IMG/VR virus record: IMGVR_UViG_3300033571_027679
Location: 1 to 37,782 of that record
From: a virus
Length of the DNA stretch: 37,782 bases
Strand: one strand, 5' to 3'
Shown: in pieces, positions 36,903 to 37,782 of the stretch
Position numbering within the stretch: position 1 is the first letter of the stretch
Layout: every line of letters starts with the position of its first letter
Translations under genes and position numbers: made by a program
Notes under the pieces: model-generated
Database searches by the model: none
Told to the model about the DNA's origin: nothing
Seen by the model: only the letters and a program-made list of their open reading frames with translations

Positions 36903-37775
36903 ATGAACAACAACGTGCTCTACATCCCGAGGCCGACTCAGGACCAGTTCAACCAGCTTTCGTGCGGACAGGGCTGCGATAACATAGGCCCAACGGAGCC
37001 GCTGGACCGTGTGGGGCCGAGAAGGAACAGGGACAAGGTCCGTGAGCAGATCAAGGACTACGTGCTGACGATGCTTGGGGCGCCCGTTCTGCCGCTGGAG
37101 TTGGACGACCAGCAGCTTGAGAACTGCGTTGACTTCGCCCTGCAGATTTTCGAGGAGTACGCCCCGATGGAGTACTTCCAGTACTACACCTTCTACACCG
37201 TGCCGGGTCAGAGCGTGTATGAGATGCCGGTCGATGTCGGCTACATCAGGGAGATCGCCTACAAGGAGACTGCCAACTACGCCTTCTCGGCGAGCGACCT
37301 AGGTGGCGTCATACCCCTTGAGTACATGGGGGCCGGCGCATACGGCTCCATCGCAGGCGGCATCAACCCGCAGCAGCCCGTCTGGGGCAAGATGAGCGAC
37401 TGGGTGCTTTACAAGCAGTACGAGGACATGTACAACCGTGTCTCGGGCCAGCAGGGCGGCTGGGAGTGGCTTGCTGGATACAGGCACGTCAAGCTGTACC
37501 CTATTCCATACAGGACATACCCAGTTGTGGTGAAGTACATCCAGCGCAAAACCGACTTCAAGCAGGTCACCCAGGCCATGCAGGAGGGAGCACTCGCCTT
37601 CGCCAAGATCATACTCGGCAGGATCAGGACGAGGATTGCAAACCCCCCTGGGCCCAACGGTGGCGTCCAGTTGGATGGCAACACCATCCTAGCGGAGGGC
37701 CTCCAGGAGAAGAAGGACTGGGAGGAGAGGCTCCTCATCAGGTTTGGCGATGTTCTCGGACCGAGGATGATGTGA
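36903..37775 (+). CDS. 13: gp13-like neck protein (head closure)
   Basis: A 290-residue protein that matches T4 gp13 at both ends. IKDYVLTMLGAPVLPLELDD, followed by NCVDFALQIFEEY, parallels [20 protein letters not shown] in T4. The end, GVQLDGNTILAEGLQEKKDW, parallels [20 protein letters not shown]. In T4, gp13 and gp14 close the filled head and form the site for tail joining. The length is close to T4 gp13 (309). The stop overlaps a following ATG as TGATG at 37775, so another gene (perhaps gp14) begins in the last eight bases of the window and runs out of it. Confidence 0.8.
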   Translation: MNNNVLYIPRPTQDQFNQLSCGQGCDNIGPTEPLDRVGPRRNRDKVREQIKDYVLTMLGAPVLPLELDDQQLENCVDFALQIFEEYAPMEYFQYYTFYTVPGQSVYEMPVDVGYIREIAYKETANYAFSASDLGGVIPLEYMGAGAYGSIAGGINPQQPVWGKMSDWVLYKQYEDMYNRVSGQQGGWEWLAGYRHVKLYPIPYRTYPVVVKYIQRKTDFKQVTQAMQEGALAFAKIILGRIRTRIANPPGPNGGVQLDGNTILAEGLQEKKDWEERLLIRFGDVLGPRMM

Positions 37776-37782
37776 TGAGGAA

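Noticed and set aside
1-37782. tRNA, rRNA, CRISPR array, insertion sequence or integrase
   Set aside because: No cloverleaf-like segment, regularly spaced repeats, transposase or integrase motif was seen on either strand in the gene-free gaps. A tRNA scan was not possible.

Overview
The window is a 37.8-kb piece of a large T4-superfamily phage with a contractile tail. This rests on several recognisable T4 functions on one molecule: a UvsW-type helicase (cut by the left edge), gp46/gp47 recombination nuclease, a gp55-type late sigma factor, tail sheath gp18, two tail-tube gp19 paralogs, a gp26-type baseplate hub protein, a gp15-like tail completion protein and a gp13-like neck protein. Many of the small unknown proteins resemble, from memory, conserved proteins of T4-like cyanophages. 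No photosynthesis gene or other host-specific marker is present, so the host cannot be named; an uncultured aquatic myovirus is the best guess. There is no integrase, IS element, tRNA or CRISPR array.

Layout. 1-4.3 kb: DNA-metabolism genes on the minus strand (UvsW, a DEDDh exonuclease, a Dda/RecD-like helicase), two plus-strand genes built from repeated beta-barrel-like modules, and three small minus-strand genes. 4.4-15.1 kb: a plus-strand run with gp47, a glycosyltransferase-like protein, gp46, ribonucleotide reductase NrdB and NrdA, a terminator, CTP synthase, a small virion-type protein, a class II glutamine amidotransferase that apparently starts at AUU, and a PD-(D/E)XK nuclease. 15.0-21.1 kb: minus strand, with a DUF3293-like protein, a MoxR ATPase/VWA-metallopeptidase pair bracketed by direct repeats, a structural protein, and a gp26-like hub protein with a likely -1 frameshift extension. 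21.1-24.5 kb: small membrane and zinc-ribbon proteins, a family-2 glycosyltransferase, and gp55 with good sigma70 promoters. 24.5-37.8 kb: mostly minus-strand virion genes, with a few plus-strand genes including gp13 at the right edge.

How the genes work together. gp46/47, UvsW, the helicase and the nucleases serve recombination-dependent replication. NrdA/B and CTP synthase feed nucleotide pools. gp55 would direct late transcription from NATAWATA-type promoters, several of which precede virion genes. Tail and neck genes follow.

The most striking pattern is that at least seven proteins begin with a short peptide like the T4 capsid-targeting sequence (compare MKTFQEWLSE here with MKTYQEFIAE in T4), each followed by an [LI]xE-type prohead-protease site or a close variant. 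This suggests a rich set of packaged internal proteins. One has a sigma-factor-like core and another is 964 residues long. Genes are tightly packed: four convergent pairs share a single CTAG palindrome as both stop codons, and several same-strand pairs overlap by ATGA, GTGA, TGATG or TAATG.
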